The translations under genes and the position numbers were made by a program. This document shows positions 1 through 7,201 of a stretch of DNA of 12,248 nt, in pieces. The stretch is from Pseudobdellovibrionaceae bacterium (lineage in GTDB: Bacteria > Bdellovibrionota > Bdellovibrionia > Bdellovibrionales > JAMPXM01): positions 1 to 12,248 of the forward strand of contig CAJYOV010000651.1 of NCBI GenBank assembly GCA_913776405.1, in the 5' to 3' direction. Positions within the stretch are counted from its first letter, which is position 1, and each line of letters begins with the position of its first letter. Under the pieces are notes generated by a model. That model searched no databases and had not been told where the DNA came from. It was given only the letters and a program-made list of their open reading frames with translations.

Positions 1-134
1 GTTTTGCCTTGGCCGCTTGGCCCGATCAAAACAACGGTTTCACCTTCAGCGATTGAAAACGAAACGTTGCGCAAGAGGGTCTCTCTTCCGAACGAAAAGT
101 TCACGTTACGAAGTTCAATCGATGATGTCGGCAC
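1..134 (-). CDS. ABC transporter ATP-binding protein, N-terminal fragment
   Basis: Only the first 44 codons lie in the window; the gene continues past the left edge. Read on the minus strand, the fragment has the usual opening of an ABC ATPase: a first strand (IELRNVNFSFG, residues 6-16), a second strand (LLRNVSFSI) and a Walker A loop GPSGQGKT beginning at residue 38, whose last codon is cut at the edge. Such proteins hydrolyse ATP at the inner face of the cytoplasmic membrane to drive transport. The GPSGQGKT form and the N-terminal sequence would suit an Mla/Ttg2A-type lipid-transport ATPase, but 44 residues cannot settle the subfamily. I chose the GTG at 134-132 because no in-frame ATG exists between it and the TAA 33 bases upstream; the Shine-Dalgarno is poor, so CTG at 143 or another start remains possible. 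The family call is firm; substrate and start are not. Confidence 0.85.
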   Translation of the reverse strand, partial: MPTSSIELRNVNFSFGRETLLRNVSFSIAEGETVVLIGPSGQGK

Positions 135-280
135 TTCGCTCAGTCTAAACGTAAGTGCCTTAATTTACGAAACTTTAAGGTTAAGCAGGACCTTCTGAAA
201 TCGAACGCTCCCGCTACGAAAGTCGAGCGAAACTGCACCGTCCGATTCGAGACTAAAAACTTTTTGAACGCGGCGGGATT

Positions 281-302
281 CCCAAGGGCAAACGCCCTTG
301 GG
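281..302. other. Perfect 9-bp stem-loop downstream of mdh
   Basis: CCCAAGGGC, loop AAAC, GCCCTTGGG: a perfect GC-rich hairpin in the gap between mdh and the ABC gene. Read on the minus strand it follows the mdh stop by 56 bases and could help end or stabilise the mdh message. It is not followed directly by a T run (the nearest TTTTT is about 20 bases further on), so it is not a textbook intrinsic terminator. Confidence 0.5.
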
Positions 303-330
303 TGTTCACGACTGAAGCATGAAGGAGGAA

Positions 331-351
331 TGAAACGCCGGCGGCGTTTCA
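331..351. other. Perfect 9-bp stem-loop just after the mdh stop
   Basis: TGAAACGCC, loop GGC, GGCGTTTCA: a perfect inverted repeat beginning 8 bases after the mdh stop codon on the minus strand. With the second hairpin at 281-302 it forms a tandem 3' structure. The sequence after it on the minus strand is TTCCTCC rather than a T run, so transcript protection or a weak or Rho-assisted terminator fits better than a strong intrinsic terminator. Confidence 0.5.
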
Positions 352-358
352 AACAAAA

Positions 359-1366
359 CTAGAGCATCGAAGCAACGCCTGCGCGTTCTTCTTCGAGTTC
401 TTTGAGTGTGTTTTGCATTTTTTCTTTTGAGAAACCGTCGATTTCGAGACCTTTTACGATCTGGTAATCGCCGTTTTCTGTTGTGCATGGGAAGCCGTAA
501 ACGATGCCTTCCGGAATGCCGTAAGAACCGTCTGATGGAACACCCATCGTGACCCACTCACCTTTTGACCCCTGCCACCAGTCGCGCATGTGATCGACAG
601 CCGCAGAAGCCGCCGACGCTGCCGAAGATGAACCGCGCGCTTCGATGATCGCCGCGCCACGCTTACCGACTGTCGGGATGAACGTGTCTTTGTTCCAAGT
701 ATCGCCTTCGGCTGTACCAGCGCCGACAAGTTTTGAAACCGGTTGGCCTTCTGCCGTTGCGAAACGGAAGTCAGGGTACATCGTCGGGCTATGGTTGCCC
801 CAAACAGTCATCTTCTTGAACGAAGCGACTGGTTTGCCAGTTTTCGCTGCAAGTTGCGAGAGTGCGCGGTTGTGGTCGAGACGGAGCATCGCAGTGAAGT
901 TTTTTGCTTTCACACGGCCATGCTTCATCGCTGATTTCATCGCGATGTAGGCGTTTGTGTTTGCCGGGTTTCCGACAACGAGAACTTTAACGTCTGGCTT
1001 TGCGAATTTACCGATCGCTTCGCCTTGAACCGTGAAGATCTGACCGTTGGCAGTGAGAAGATCTTTACGCTCCATGCCTGGGCCGCGAGGGCGTGCGCCT
1101 ACGAGAAGTGCAATGTCAGCGTCTTTGAACGCGACCGCTGGATCGCCGGTTGCGATCATGCCTGCGAGAAGTGGGAACGCGCAGTCGTCGAGTTCCATCA
1201 TCACGCCTTTGAGTGCTTTTTGAGCTTTCTCATCGGGAACTTCGAGAAGTTGGAGAATGACTGGTTGGTCCGCGCCTAGCATCGCGCCGCTTGCGATGCG
1301 GAAAAGAAGTGCGTAACCGATTTGGCCTGCAGCGCCAGTAACTGCAACACGAACAGGTGCTTTCAT
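359..1366 (-). CDS. mdh: Malate dehydrogenase (NAD-dependent, type 2)
   Basis: Catalyses the reversible oxidation of malate to oxaloacetate in the cytoplasm, the last step of the TCA cycle. The 335-residue product has the full length of the cytosolic-like bacterial MDH group. Visible features in order: a Rossmann nucleotide-binding loop GAAGQIGY (residues 11-18); an acidic residue E42 at the end of the second strand, which in the family favours NAD over [15 protein letters not shown] (57-67); the mobile active-site loop [15 protein letters not shown] with substrate-binding arginines (from residue 90); [17 protein letters not shown] (130-146); catalytic Asp164 and Arg167 in LDHNRA; and catalytic His192 in [11 protein letters not shown]. 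The ATG is supported by AAGGA at 1380-1376, nine bases upstream. The gene is divergent from sucCD across 211 bases, so the two TCA units may share regulation in that gap. Two stem-loops follow its stop codon. Nothing essential appears missing. Confidence 0.97.
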   Translation of the reverse strand: MKAPVRVAVTGAAGQIGYALLFRIASGAMLGADQPVILQLLEVPDEKAQKALKGVMMELDDCAFPLLAGMIATGDPAVAFKDADIALLVGARPRGPGMERKDLLTANGQIFTVQGEAIGKFAKPDVKVLVVGNPANTNAYIAMKSAMKHGRVKAKNFTAMLRLDHNRALSQLAAKTGKPVASFKKMTVWGNHSPTMYPDFRFATAEGQPVSKLVGAGTAEGDTWNKDTFIPTVGKRGAAIIEARGSSSAASAASAAVDHMRDWWQGSKGEWVTMGVPSDGSYGIPEGIVYGFPCTTENGDYQIVKGLEIDGFSKEKMQNTLKELEEERAGVASML

Positions 1367-1506
1367 GACTCAATGTCCTTTCGATCGAGTCCTGTTAAGT
1401 TACGAGGTTCGCCCGAAGCTGTCACGCGCAAGCAAAGCTCGCGGCAGCGCGTTCGGACTGTCCGCTTAGAACGGTGCGACCTGAGGCGGCTTTGCGTACG
1501 GCAAGA

Positions 1507-1536
1507 TTGACCAATTGCTCTTTCATCCCCGAGAAT
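1507..1536 (+). promoter_or_regulatory. Possible sigma-70-type promoter for sucCD
   Basis: TTGACC (1507-1512) and GAGAAT (1531-1536) are separated by 18 bases and lie about 40 bases before the sucC start. The -35 box is good and the -10 box is weak. This is the best candidate in the mdh/sucC divergent gap, but it was found by eye. No equally convincing promoter for mdh was seen. Confidence 0.3.
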
Positions 1537-1562
1537 GGCCGGACATTCGTTTTCAGTCCCAC

Positions 1563-1569
1563 AGAAGGA
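1563..1569 (+). promoter_or_regulatory. Shine-Dalgarno site that fixes the sucC start
   Basis: AGAAGGA lies eight bases before the ATG at 1578. It argues for that start over the in-frame upstream ATG at 1515, which would add 21 residues that do not belong to the family. Confidence 0.8.
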
Positions 1570-1577
1570 ACACGTCC

Positions 1578-2747
1578 ATGAACATTCATGAGTATCAGGC
1601 GAAAGAAGTCCTGCGAAAATTCGGAGTTGCTACTCTAAAAGGTCAGCTCGCGGAATCGCCGGATAAAGCCGTCGACGCAGCAAAAGCAATCGGCGGAACA
1701 GTATGGGTCGTAAAAGCACAAATTCACGCTGGTGGTCGCGGTAAAGGCGGCGGCGTAAAAGTCGCAAAATCCCTCGACGAAGTTCGTGATTTCACGAAAC
1801 ACATGCTCGGCATGACACTTGTGACTCACCAAACTGGACCAGAGGGTAAAGTTGTAAACAAGGTCTACATCGAGGCCGGCTGCAACATCAAAAAAGAATA
1901 CTACGCTGCTGTTCTCCTAAACCGCCAAACAGGTCGCATCATCTTGATGGCCTCTGCGGAAGGTGGCGTGAACATCGAGGAAGTCGCTGAACACCACCCA
2001 GAGAAGATTCACAAAGTTGAAATCGATCCAGCGGTAGGTCTCTTGGGCTTCCAAGCTCTCGACATCGCGTTCGCGATCGGCATGAAAGATAAAGTCGCGA
2101 AGAAAGCGGCAAGCTTCTTCCAAAAACTTTATCAAGCCTACATCGAGAAAGATTGCTCGGCTGCCGAGATCAACCCTCTCGTTGAAACGGCTGAAGGCGA
2201 CGTGATCGCTCTCGACGCTAAGATGAACTTCGATTCAAACGCACTCTTCCGTCACCCAGACATCGTAGAGCTTCGCGATTTGACTGAAGAAGACCCATCA
2301 GAAATCGAAGCGTCGCGTTTTGACCTCGCATTCATCAAGCTCGATGGCAACATCGGCTGCTTGGTCAACGGCGCCGGTCTTGCGATGTCGACAATGGACA
2401 TCATCAAGATCGCAGGCGGAACGCCCGCAAACTTCCTCGATGTTGGCGGCGGCGCCAACAAAGAGAAAGTTACTGAAGCGTTCAAGATCATCCTGAAAGA
2501 TCCAAACGTAAAAGGCATCTTCGTAAACATCTTTGGCGGCATCATGAAGTGCGACATCATCGCTGAAGGTGTTATCGCAGCATCGAAAGAGTTGGGCTTG
2601 AAAGTTCCACTCGTCGTTCGCCTTGAAGGTACAAACGTTGAACTCGGTAAAAAGATTCTCGCGGAGAGCGGCCTCAACATCACTCCTGCAGACGACCTCA
2701 CTGACGGCGCGACTAAAATCGTAGCTGCGGTCAAAGGAGCGAAATAA
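1578..2747 (+). CDS. sucC: Succinyl-CoA synthetase, beta subunit (ADP/GDP-forming)
   Basis: With the alpha subunit it converts succinyl-CoA, ADP or GDP and phosphate to succinate, CoA and ATP or GTP, the substrate-level phosphorylation step of the TCA cycle, in the cytoplasm. The protein is 389 residues, against 388 in E. coli, and begins with the family hallmark [10 protein letters not shown]. The ATP-grasp half carries the nucleotide-binding segment [17 protein letters not shown] (45-61) and the metal ligands N199 (in AEINP) and D213 (in ALDAKM), at the same positions as in the E. coli enzyme. The C-terminal ligase half has [18 protein letters not shown] (258 on), [10 protein letters not shown] (317-326) and [11 protein letters not shown] (348-358). 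The stop codon overlaps the sucD start by one base (TAATG), so translation is probably coupled and the subunits made in equal amounts. I cannot tell from sequence alone whether ADP or GDP is preferred. Confidence 0.98.
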   Translation: MNIHEYQAKEVLRKFGVATLKGQLAESPDKAVDAAKAIGGTVWVVKAQIHAGGRGKGGGVKVAKSLDEVRDFTKHMLGMTLVTHQTGPEGKVVNKVYIEAGCNIKKEYYAAVLLNRQTGRIILMASAEGGVNIEEVAEHHPEKIHKVEIDPAVGLLGFQALDIAFAIGMKDKVAKKAASFFQKLYQAYIEKDCSAAEINPLVETAEGDVIALDAKMNFDSNALFRHPDIVELRDLTEEDPSEIEASRFDLAFIKLDGNIGCLVNGAGLAMSTMDIIKIAGGTPANFLDVGGGANKEKVTEAFKIILKDPNVKGIFVNIFGGIMKCDIIAEGVIAASKELGLKVPLVVRLEGTNVELGKKILAESGLNITPADDLTDGATKIVAAVKGAK

Positions 2748-3619
2748 TGTCTATTATGATCGATAAAAACACGAAAGTGATCTGCCAAGGTTTTACAGGC
2801 GCACAAGGTACGTTCCACTCAGAACAAGCCATCGCTTACGGAACAAAAATGGTCGGCGGAACTTCGCCAGGTAAAGGTGGCACAACTCACCTTGGCCTTC
2901 CGGTTTTCGATACTGTTGCTGACGCCGTCGAAAAAACGGGCGCAACGGCATCTGTCATCTACGTTCCACCAGCTGGTGCGGCAGACGCGATCATGGAAGC
3001 AGTCGCTGCGGAGCTCGCTCTCGTTGTCTGTATCACTGAGGGCATTCCAGTTCTCGATATGGTGAAAGTAAAACGCTACATGGAAGGCAAGAAAACACGT
3101 CTTGTCGGTCCAAACTGCCCAGGCGTTATTACGCCAGGCGAGTGTAAGATCGGCATCATGCCCGGTCACATCCACCGCCCAGGTAAAATCGGCGTTCTTT
3201 CACGTTCAGGTACGTTGACGTATGAAGCCGTCGGTCAAACGACACGCCTCGGCCTCGGTCAATCGACTTGCGTGGGCATCGGAGGTGACCCGGTTAACGG
3301 CACGAACTTCATCGACGTTCTCGAGATGTACGCGCGCGACCCAGGCACTGAAGCTGTAATCATGATCGGCGAAATCGGCGGCACGGCGGAAGTCGATGCA
3401 GCTGATTATATCAAGCGCGAATTCAAGAAGCCGGTGACGGCGTTCATCGCAGGTGCAACTGCACCGGTAGGTAAACGTATGGGTCACGCAGGTGCGATTA
3501 TCAGCGGCGGCGGCGAAACTGCAGAAGCAAAGTTTGAAGCCTTGGCTTCAGCTGGCTGCGCAATCTCTCGCTCACCGGCTGACATGGGCAAAACGCTGTT
3601 GAAACAACTCGGTCGTTAA
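2747..3619 (+). CDS. sucD: Succinyl-CoA synthetase, alpha subunit
   Basis: Holds the CoA-binding Rossmann fold and the phosphohistidine of succinyl-CoA synthetase; works as a complex with the SucC product encoded immediately upstream. The 290-residue protein opens [31 protein letters not shown], the typical family N-terminus, with the CoA loop GFTGAQGT at 15-22. GPNCPGVI follows at 121-128. The active-site His247 lies in [18 protein letters not shown] and is phosphorylated during catalysis in the family. The start is fixed by the 1-base overlap with sucC and by AAGGAG at 2734-2739, seven bases upstream. Length and motifs are complete. A small hairpin begins at the stop codon and a strong terminator follows about 30 bases later, so sucCD appears to be a two-gene transcription unit with no sucAB attached. 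Confidence 0.98.
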   Translation: MSIMIDKNTKVICQGFTGAQGTFHSEQAIAYGTKMVGGTSPGKGGTTHLGLPVFDTVADAVEKTGATASVIYVPPAGAADAIMEAVAAELALVVCITEGIPVLDMVKVKRYMEGKKTRLVGPNCPGVITPGECKIGIMPGHIHRPGKIGVLSRSGTLTYEAVGQTTRLGLGQSTCVGIGGDPVNGTNFIDVLEMYARDPGTEAVIMIGEIGGTAEVDAADYIKREFKKPVTAFIAGATAPVGKRMGHAGAIISGGGETAEAKFEALASAGCAISRSPADMGKTLLKQLGR

Positions 3620-3637
3620 TCGAAGGCAGCCTTCGAT
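3619..3637 (+). other. Stem-loop at the sucD stop codon
   Basis: ATCGAAGG, loop CAG, CCTTCGAT: a perfect 8-bp hairpin that begins on the last base of the sucD stop codon. It has no T run and sits just before the true terminator, so it may protect the 3' end or simply be part of the terminator region. Confidence 0.45.
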
Positions 3638-3647
3638 CTCCGAAGAC

Positions 3648-3680
3648 AAAAAAGCCCAAGCTCGATGCTTGGGCTTTTTT
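3648..3680. terminator. Bidirectional intrinsic terminator between sucD and the facing minus-strand gene
   Basis: AAAAAAGCCCAAGC, loop TCGAT, GCTTGGGCTTTTTT: a perfect 14-bp inverted repeat with an A run on one side and a T run on the other. This is the classic form of an intrinsic terminator that works in both directions. It lies between the convergent ends of sucD (plus) and the gene ending at 3706 (minus), so it can end both transcripts. Confidence 0.95.
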
Positions 3681-3705
3681 ATTGCCTACTTTCTTTTTGT
3701 CTTTG

Positions 3706-4464
3706 TTATTTCAAACGGAACCGAACGCCTTCGAGAGTCACGATCGCTTGGCCCCCCAGAATTAGAGACCGAGCCACTTTGAACGCTTGAGAATTTGCTG
3801 CCTGAATTTCCACGATCCGCCTCGAATCAGCCGACTCAACTAGAAGCGTGAGCACCGAGTCTCGTGTTAAACCAACTCTGGCGGTCGAGACGCCAACGAT
3901 TTTATCTTTTGAACCAAGAACCAGTTCTTTTAACGAGCCATCACGTACGCTCGAAGACGCGCCCGCGTTAACAACAAATCCCCGCGCGACGTGATCATCG
4001 GTAACCCGAATCTTTAAACCGAATTTCTGCGCTATTAAAAACGCCATCGCATCCATTTCGCTCGCGAGTGGCACTTTCCAAATGTCGTTCATCGTTTGGG
4101 GTTCTCGAATATGGAGCTCGAGAGAGGCGCCTTCGTCCTGCCATAAAGTTTCACGCGTCTGTAGCCCCTCGATTTTTACCTTCGACAAATCGATCGTGTC
4201 TTCAAACGTTTCGGGCGAAGCGCCAAATCGACCAATGCGCACTTTGAACGTCGCGCCCCTGTCGCCTTTTGTTTTCATCAGATACTTTTCGGTGTGCGGG
4301 AATAGCGGTGAGGTTTCAACCAAAATCGTGTCAAGAGCGCTGACCGCTTGGCCGGCAAAGCTGCTCTCACATTGAAAAGACGACGCGAATGAAAACGAAG
4401 GTGCGACACTCACCAATAGGGCGAATGCGGCTGCCTTCGTGAACGTAAGCGGAAACTGAGTCAT
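3706..4464 (-). CDS. Exported protein of unknown function (second gene of a pair)
   Basis: I do not recognise this 252-residue protein. The N-terminus is a typical Sec signal peptide: a lysine at residue 10, a hydrophobic stretch to about residue 22 and a likely cleavage site near SFSFA-SS (residue 27), so the mature protein should be periplasmic or secreted. It has no lipobox and no later membrane helix. Only one cysteine (C32) remains in the mature part, so no disulphide within a monomer is likely. The body alternates short beta-prone stretches (KVRIGRFG; KIEGLQTRETLW; SLELHIREP; AIVTLEGVRFRLK at the end), suggesting a mainly beta fold. It starts three bases after the stop of the upstream exported protein, with only a distant GGAG about 13 bases before the ATG, so translation is likely coupled to that gene. 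The two products probably act together. It faces the shared terminator at 3648-3680. Confidence 0.8.
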   Translation of the reverse strand: MTQFPLTFTKAAAFALLVSVAPSFSFASSFQCESSFAGQAVSALDTILVETSPLFPHTEKYLMKTKGDRGATFKVRIGRFGASPETFEDTIDLSKVKIEGLQTRETLWQDEGASLELHIREPQTMNDIWKVPLASEMDAMAFLIAQKFGLKIRVTDDHVARGFVVNAGASSSVRDGSLKELVLGSKDKIVGVSTARVGLTRDSVLTLLVESADSRRIVEIQAANSQAFKVARSLILGGQAIVTLEGVRFRLK

Positions 4465-4467
4465 GGC

Positions 4468-5118
4468 TTACTTCAACTCCACTTTGTTTTGAGTCCCCGA
4501 TTCAAGCTTGAGTTGTGCTTGGAGATCGATCTGCGCTTTCGCGACCTTCGCATCAAATTTCGCGATCTCAGCACGAGTCGAATCGAGCTCTTCAATCAAA
4601 CCTTGAAGATGCTTCGATTCAGAGAGACCAAGCTGAAAACGAATTCGGTTTAAATAAACTTTTCGTTCGGTCTGAGAAATCGATTTGCGCTTGTCCGTAA
4701 GCGTGAGCGCTATGTTCATGAGAACTGTTTCAGGCACGCTTGCGAAAATATCGCTCGAAGCAAAGAGGTCCACCATTTCATCGTGAAGTTCACCCGACTG
4801 GGCCGCCTGGCCATTCGAGCGCAAGAAGTGGTAGTCGTGAATTTCTTGATCGAGTTCGTGCATAAGAATAGGCTGAATCGGCTTCCAATCAGGGCCGCCT
4901 TTTTCGAACTGCGGAAGAAGATCGCGTTGTTCATGGCGCGCGAAAGGCGCGCGTTGAGCTTTAAGCTCAGAGATCGACGCTTCGATTTTGAGAACCTCGA
5001 ATGACTTTATCTTCGAGTCTTCAGCGGCGTTCGCGACATGCGAAAACGAGAAGAGAGTCGCCGCCAGCAAAGCGCCAACCGCGATTTGAACTTTGGTTTG
5101 ATTGAAAATCGACACCAT
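4468..5118 (-). CDS. Exported protein with C-terminal coiled coil (first gene of a pair)
   Basis: Unrecognised protein of 216 residues. Residues 1-31 are a signal peptide (hydrophobic run IAVGALLAATLFSF, probable cleavage after VANA), so it is expected in the periplasm or outside the cell. The mature part is strongly charged and helical. A helix near the start (KIEASISELKAQ) leads to a middle section with HEQRDLLPQFEKGG and then HELDQEIHDYHFLR, and residues about 168-206 form a probable coiled coil rich in Leu, Glu, Lys and Ala. There is no cysteine, lipobox or membrane helix after the signal. The HELDQEIHDYH stretch is not a zinc protease motif: HExxH is absent. The ATG at 5118 has a strong GAGGGGG Shine-Dalgarno (5131-5125) six bases upstream. 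The gene leads a tight two-gene unit with the exported protein that starts at 4464. Partner binding through the coiled coil is inference. Confidence 0.8.
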   Translation of the reverse strand: MVSIFNQTKVQIAVGALLAATLFSFSHVANAAEDSKIKSFEVLKIEASISELKAQRAPFARHEQRDLLPQFEKGGPDWKPIQPILMHELDQEIHDYHFLRSNGQAAQSGELHDEMVDLFASSDIFASVPETVLMNIALTLTDKRKSISQTERKVYLNRIRFQLGLSESKHLQGLIEELDSTRAEIAKFDAKVAKAQIDLQAQLKLESGTQNKVELK

Positions 5119-5232
5119 CTGAAACCCCCTCGTTCGAGCGCCCTGAAGACGCTGACCTTAGAGATTGCAAGAAGTTACCTCGCCTTGGCACAAACCTAGA
5201 GCGCTTTGAGGTGTCACGATTTTAGACAGCGC

Positions 5233-5267
5233 CGACGGTGGCCGTCGCCGTCTCAACTTGAGACGGC
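5233..5267 (-). other. Tandem stem-loops across the end of the TIGR02147-type gene
   Basis: Two hairpins share a junction. GCCGTCTCAA, loop C, TTGAGACGGC (5247-5267) can also be drawn as 8 bp with a 5-base loop and contains the stop codon at 5255-5253. CGACGG, loop TGG, CCGTCG (5233-5247) follows directly on the minus strand. No T run comes after them. They could be a Rho-dependent or weak terminator, or a processing signal between the regulator gene and the exported pair downstream. Confidence 0.45.
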
Positions 5268-6047
5268 TCGATCTAGAGGGTAGAGCGATAGCGCTAGCTG
5301 ATAAACGCGCGTCGGGCTCGCGCTACCAAGTTCGTCGGCGAGGAGTTCCATGAAAGACATCAGCTTTTCGCGCGCGAGCTGAAGTTTGGCCGGATCGATC
5401 GCCATCGTCATACCGTAGTGAAGACGTTGAGCAAAGTCGTCGTTATTCAAACTCTGTAGCGAGCGCTTAAGAATCTCTGCCTGAAGTTTGCGTCGAACCT
5501 CGTTTGTCTCTTCGTTTTCAACGGTCGTCATATGCAAATCGACGCTCGTCAGAACCCCCAATTCATCGCGTTTTAGCAGACCGATGTCCAAGAGGAGCGC
5601 CATCATTACTTCTGCCTCTTGAACAGAGAAACCGAGCCTACTGCTGACGTACGCAGGCGTGCTCTCGAAATTTTCCACATACGTGAGTTGAAGAATCGAG
5701 AGCGCCTTCAAGGTCGCAACGTGATGATGCAACTCTTGCGAAATCTTTTTAACCGACGGCCGAAGTGACGGCACTTCTCCGATCGGTCCGATGCGCTTCA
5801 TCTCTGCGTGCTCTCTTGCTTCGAAGATCGAACGTAAGAAAATCCGACTTTCATCGGAACTTAATTTCAGTTTTCCAGCAATGTGAACGCCCTTTGCGGG
5901 AGTTAGCAGGAGCTTGCCAGCAAGCACACGGCTTAATGCGCTTGAGTGAAGACCTAGAAACTTTGCGTACGCTCTAAGAGAGTAACGAGCGTTCCGGCTG
6001 ATGCGTTTTTGGAACTCGCGATTGAGAATTTCAAGGTGTCTGGTCAT
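5253..6047 (-). CDS. TIGR02147-type HTH regulatory protein
   Basis: A cytoplasmic 264-residue protein whose layout fits the TIGR02147 family: a short N-terminal helix (HLEILNREFQKRISRNA), then an HTH of the form YSLRAYAKFLGLHSSALSRVLAGKLLLTP (residues 22-50), then a long helical part with a winged-helix-like section (VSSRLGFSVQEAEVMMALLLDIGLLKRDE) and a C-terminal helical domain ending YQLALSLYPL. In the family the HTH start and the ~260-residue length are typical; biochemical roles are largely unknown and DNA binding is inferred from the HTH. The ATG has no good Shine-Dalgarno, but the family N-terminus begins here. The gene lies between an OmpR-type response regulator (99 bases upstream) and two exported proteins (134 bases downstream), all in the same direction, so it may control these neighbours. 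No operator was identified. Confidence 0.75.
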   Translation of the reverse strand: MTRHLEILNREFQKRISRNARYSLRAYAKFLGLHSSALSRVLAGKLLLTPAKGVHIAGKLKLSSDESRIFLRSIFEAREHAEMKRIGPIGEVPSLRPSVKKISQELHHHVATLKALSILQLTYVENFESTPAYVSSRLGFSVQEAEVMMALLLDIGLLKRDELGVLTSVDLHMTTVENEETNEVRRKLQAEILKRSLQSLNNDDFAQRLHYGMTMAIDPAKLQLAREKLMSFMELLADELGSASPTRVYQLALSLYPLDRAVSS

Positions 6048-6146
6048 TGCGGGTAAATTACTCTACTACAGACGAAGTTGTTAATATTTCGGGGGTTCGT
6101 AGCCGGACTTAGCCCGCGCCATATTGAGGCAGATTCGAAGGTCGTT

Positions 6147-7034
6147 CTATCGACCACGAGATCCTTCGTAGGCGGCACTCACCGAAACATTGAATGGAAG
6201 TTCAATGCGCTTGGATTCTGACTCCGCAGCAATCTCCCTCGACATTGGTCGAGGCGCGCTCGAGGCCTCTTGCGCGTGATAAACCGAGCGCGATTCCGGC
6301 GATACGTTTTTCAGCATTTCCGAAGCGGCTGGAAAACGTTCGACGTCGGGAACTTTAAGAATGTATCCCTCGCCGTGGCGCGACTGAATGTAGCTCGAGT
6401 ACTCGCCCATCTTCTTTTTAATCTTACTGATGTGAGTGTCGATGTTTCGACTGTAGACATGGCAATCGCTCCCCCAAACAGAATCGAGAATTCGATCGCG
6501 CGAGAGCACTTCATTCTTGTTCTTGCAAAGAAACGAAAGAAGTTTGAACTCGAGCGATGTGAGATGGATGAGATGTTTCGCGTCTCCCGAGGCGGCATGA
6601 ACGGTTCTCGCCGAGTGATCGAGTGTCAGATCACCTACGTGAGTGGAGAATGACTCGGCATCTTTAATCTCTTTTTTGCGAAGCTTAGCCTGCACGCGCG
6701 CGCGCAATTCTTCTGGATGAAAGGGCTTCCGAACATAGTCATCTGCGCCAACCGCAAACGCGACCAATTGATCGGCTACAGCTTGGCGCGAACTAAGAAC
6801 GATGATCGGAATATTTCGGAAGCGCTCGTCGGTCTGAAGAAGCGAACAAAGACTGACGCCGTCGCCATCCGTGAGAATCAAATCAAGAACGATTAAATCG
6901 AAGACGTGCAGTTCGATCAGTTCAAGTGTCGACTTGATATCTTTCGCCCAAGTCAGTTTGCCGCAATCTTTCAACGCGAGATTGATCAACGCGAACGCTT
7001 CTGGCGAATCTTCTACGATTAGGATTTTTTTCAT
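6147..7034 (-). CDS. OmpR/PhoB-family response regulator with a C-terminal tail
   Basis: A two-component DNA-binding regulator of 295 residues. The receiver domain (1-120) has the acidic pair E8/D9, phospho-acceptor D51 (IVLDLILTDGDG), S81, Y100 and K103 (YVRKPF), so it should be phosphorylatable. The winged-helix domain (about 130-229) has LTSLEFKLL, the VWG motif (186-188), the recognition helix NIDTHISKIKKKM and GEGYIL of the wing. After this comes a tail of about 66 residues, rich in Ser, Glu, Ala and Arg and probably disordered, which ordinary OmpR proteins lack. I chose the ATG at 7034 over an in-frame ATG at 7067 because GAGG lies eight bases upstream and MKKILIVEDS is the normal receiver start. 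No histidine kinase gene is nearby, so its partner must be elsewhere or it is an orphan. Targets are unknown; the adjacent exported proteins are plausible. Confidence 0.92.
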   Translation of the reverse strand: MKKILIVEDSPEAFALINLALKDCGKLTWAKDIKSTLELIELHVFDLIVLDLILTDGDGVSLCSLLQTDERFRNIPIIVLSSRQAVADQLVAFAVGADDYVRKPFHPEELRARVQAKLRKKEIKDAESFSTHVGDLTLDHSARTVHAASGDAKHLIHLTSLEFKLLSFLCKNKNEVLSRDRILDSVWGSDCHVYSRNIDTHISKIKKKMGEYSSYIQSRHGEGYILKVPDVERFPAASEMLKNVSPESRSVYHAQEASSAPRPMSREIAAESESKRIELPFNVSVSAAYEGSRGR

Positions 7035-7042
7035 TCGTGCTA

Positions 7043-7046
7043 CCTC
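7043..7046 (-). promoter_or_regulatory. Shine-Dalgarno site that fixes the response regulator start
   Basis: GAGG (minus strand) is eight bases before the ATG at 7034. It lies inside the longer open frame that would begin at 7067 and decides for the shorter form. Confidence 0.7.
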
Positions 7047-7086
7047 GTAGTTAGACAAAAAGAGCATCTCTCAAAGAGGCTCTCTC

Positions 7087-7115
7087 CTTATCCCGGTCTC
7101 CAACAAAGTTCGCAA
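7087..7115 (-). promoter_or_regulatory. Possible promoter for the response regulator gene
   Basis: On the minus strand TTGCGA (7115-7110) and GATAAG (7092-7087) are 17 bases apart, close to a sigma-70 pattern, and would start a transcript near 7080 with a leader of about 45 bases before the ATG at 7034. Found by eye. The position in the gap after the metalloprotease gene is sensible. Confidence 0.3.
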
Positions 7116-7201
7116 CCCGTAGACCGTGACATTGTTCAGGTTTTGTTGAATCTCGAATTAACGGTGCCTATCGCCACTCGAAATGTTTGCGAATAAAAAT
7201 A

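Noticed and set aside
140..352. Minus-strand open frame of 70 codons just before the ABC-transporter gene
   Set aside because: It would start with TTG inside a perfect hairpin, contains both stem-loops and has an Arg-rich, unprotein-like opening. It is better read as the mdh-ABC intergenic gap.
1515..1577. Longer sucC starting at the ATG at 1515
   Set aside because: It adds 21 residues not found in the family and covers the Shine-Dalgarno of the standard MNIHEYQAK start.
2252..2818. Minus-strand open frame of 188 codons opposite sucC/sucD
   Set aside because: It lies wholly opposite two certain genes; its residues reflect the codon bias of sucCD and show no domain or ribosome site.
4849..4884. 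HELDQEIHDYH in the coiled-coil exported protein as a metalloprotease site
   Set aside because: The pattern is HExxxxxHxxxH, not HExxH, and no Met-turn or further zinc ligand is evident.
7035..7067. Response regulator start at the upstream ATG (7067)
   Set aside because: It would add 11 residues before MKKILIVEDS and leave the GAGG ribosome site inside the coding region.
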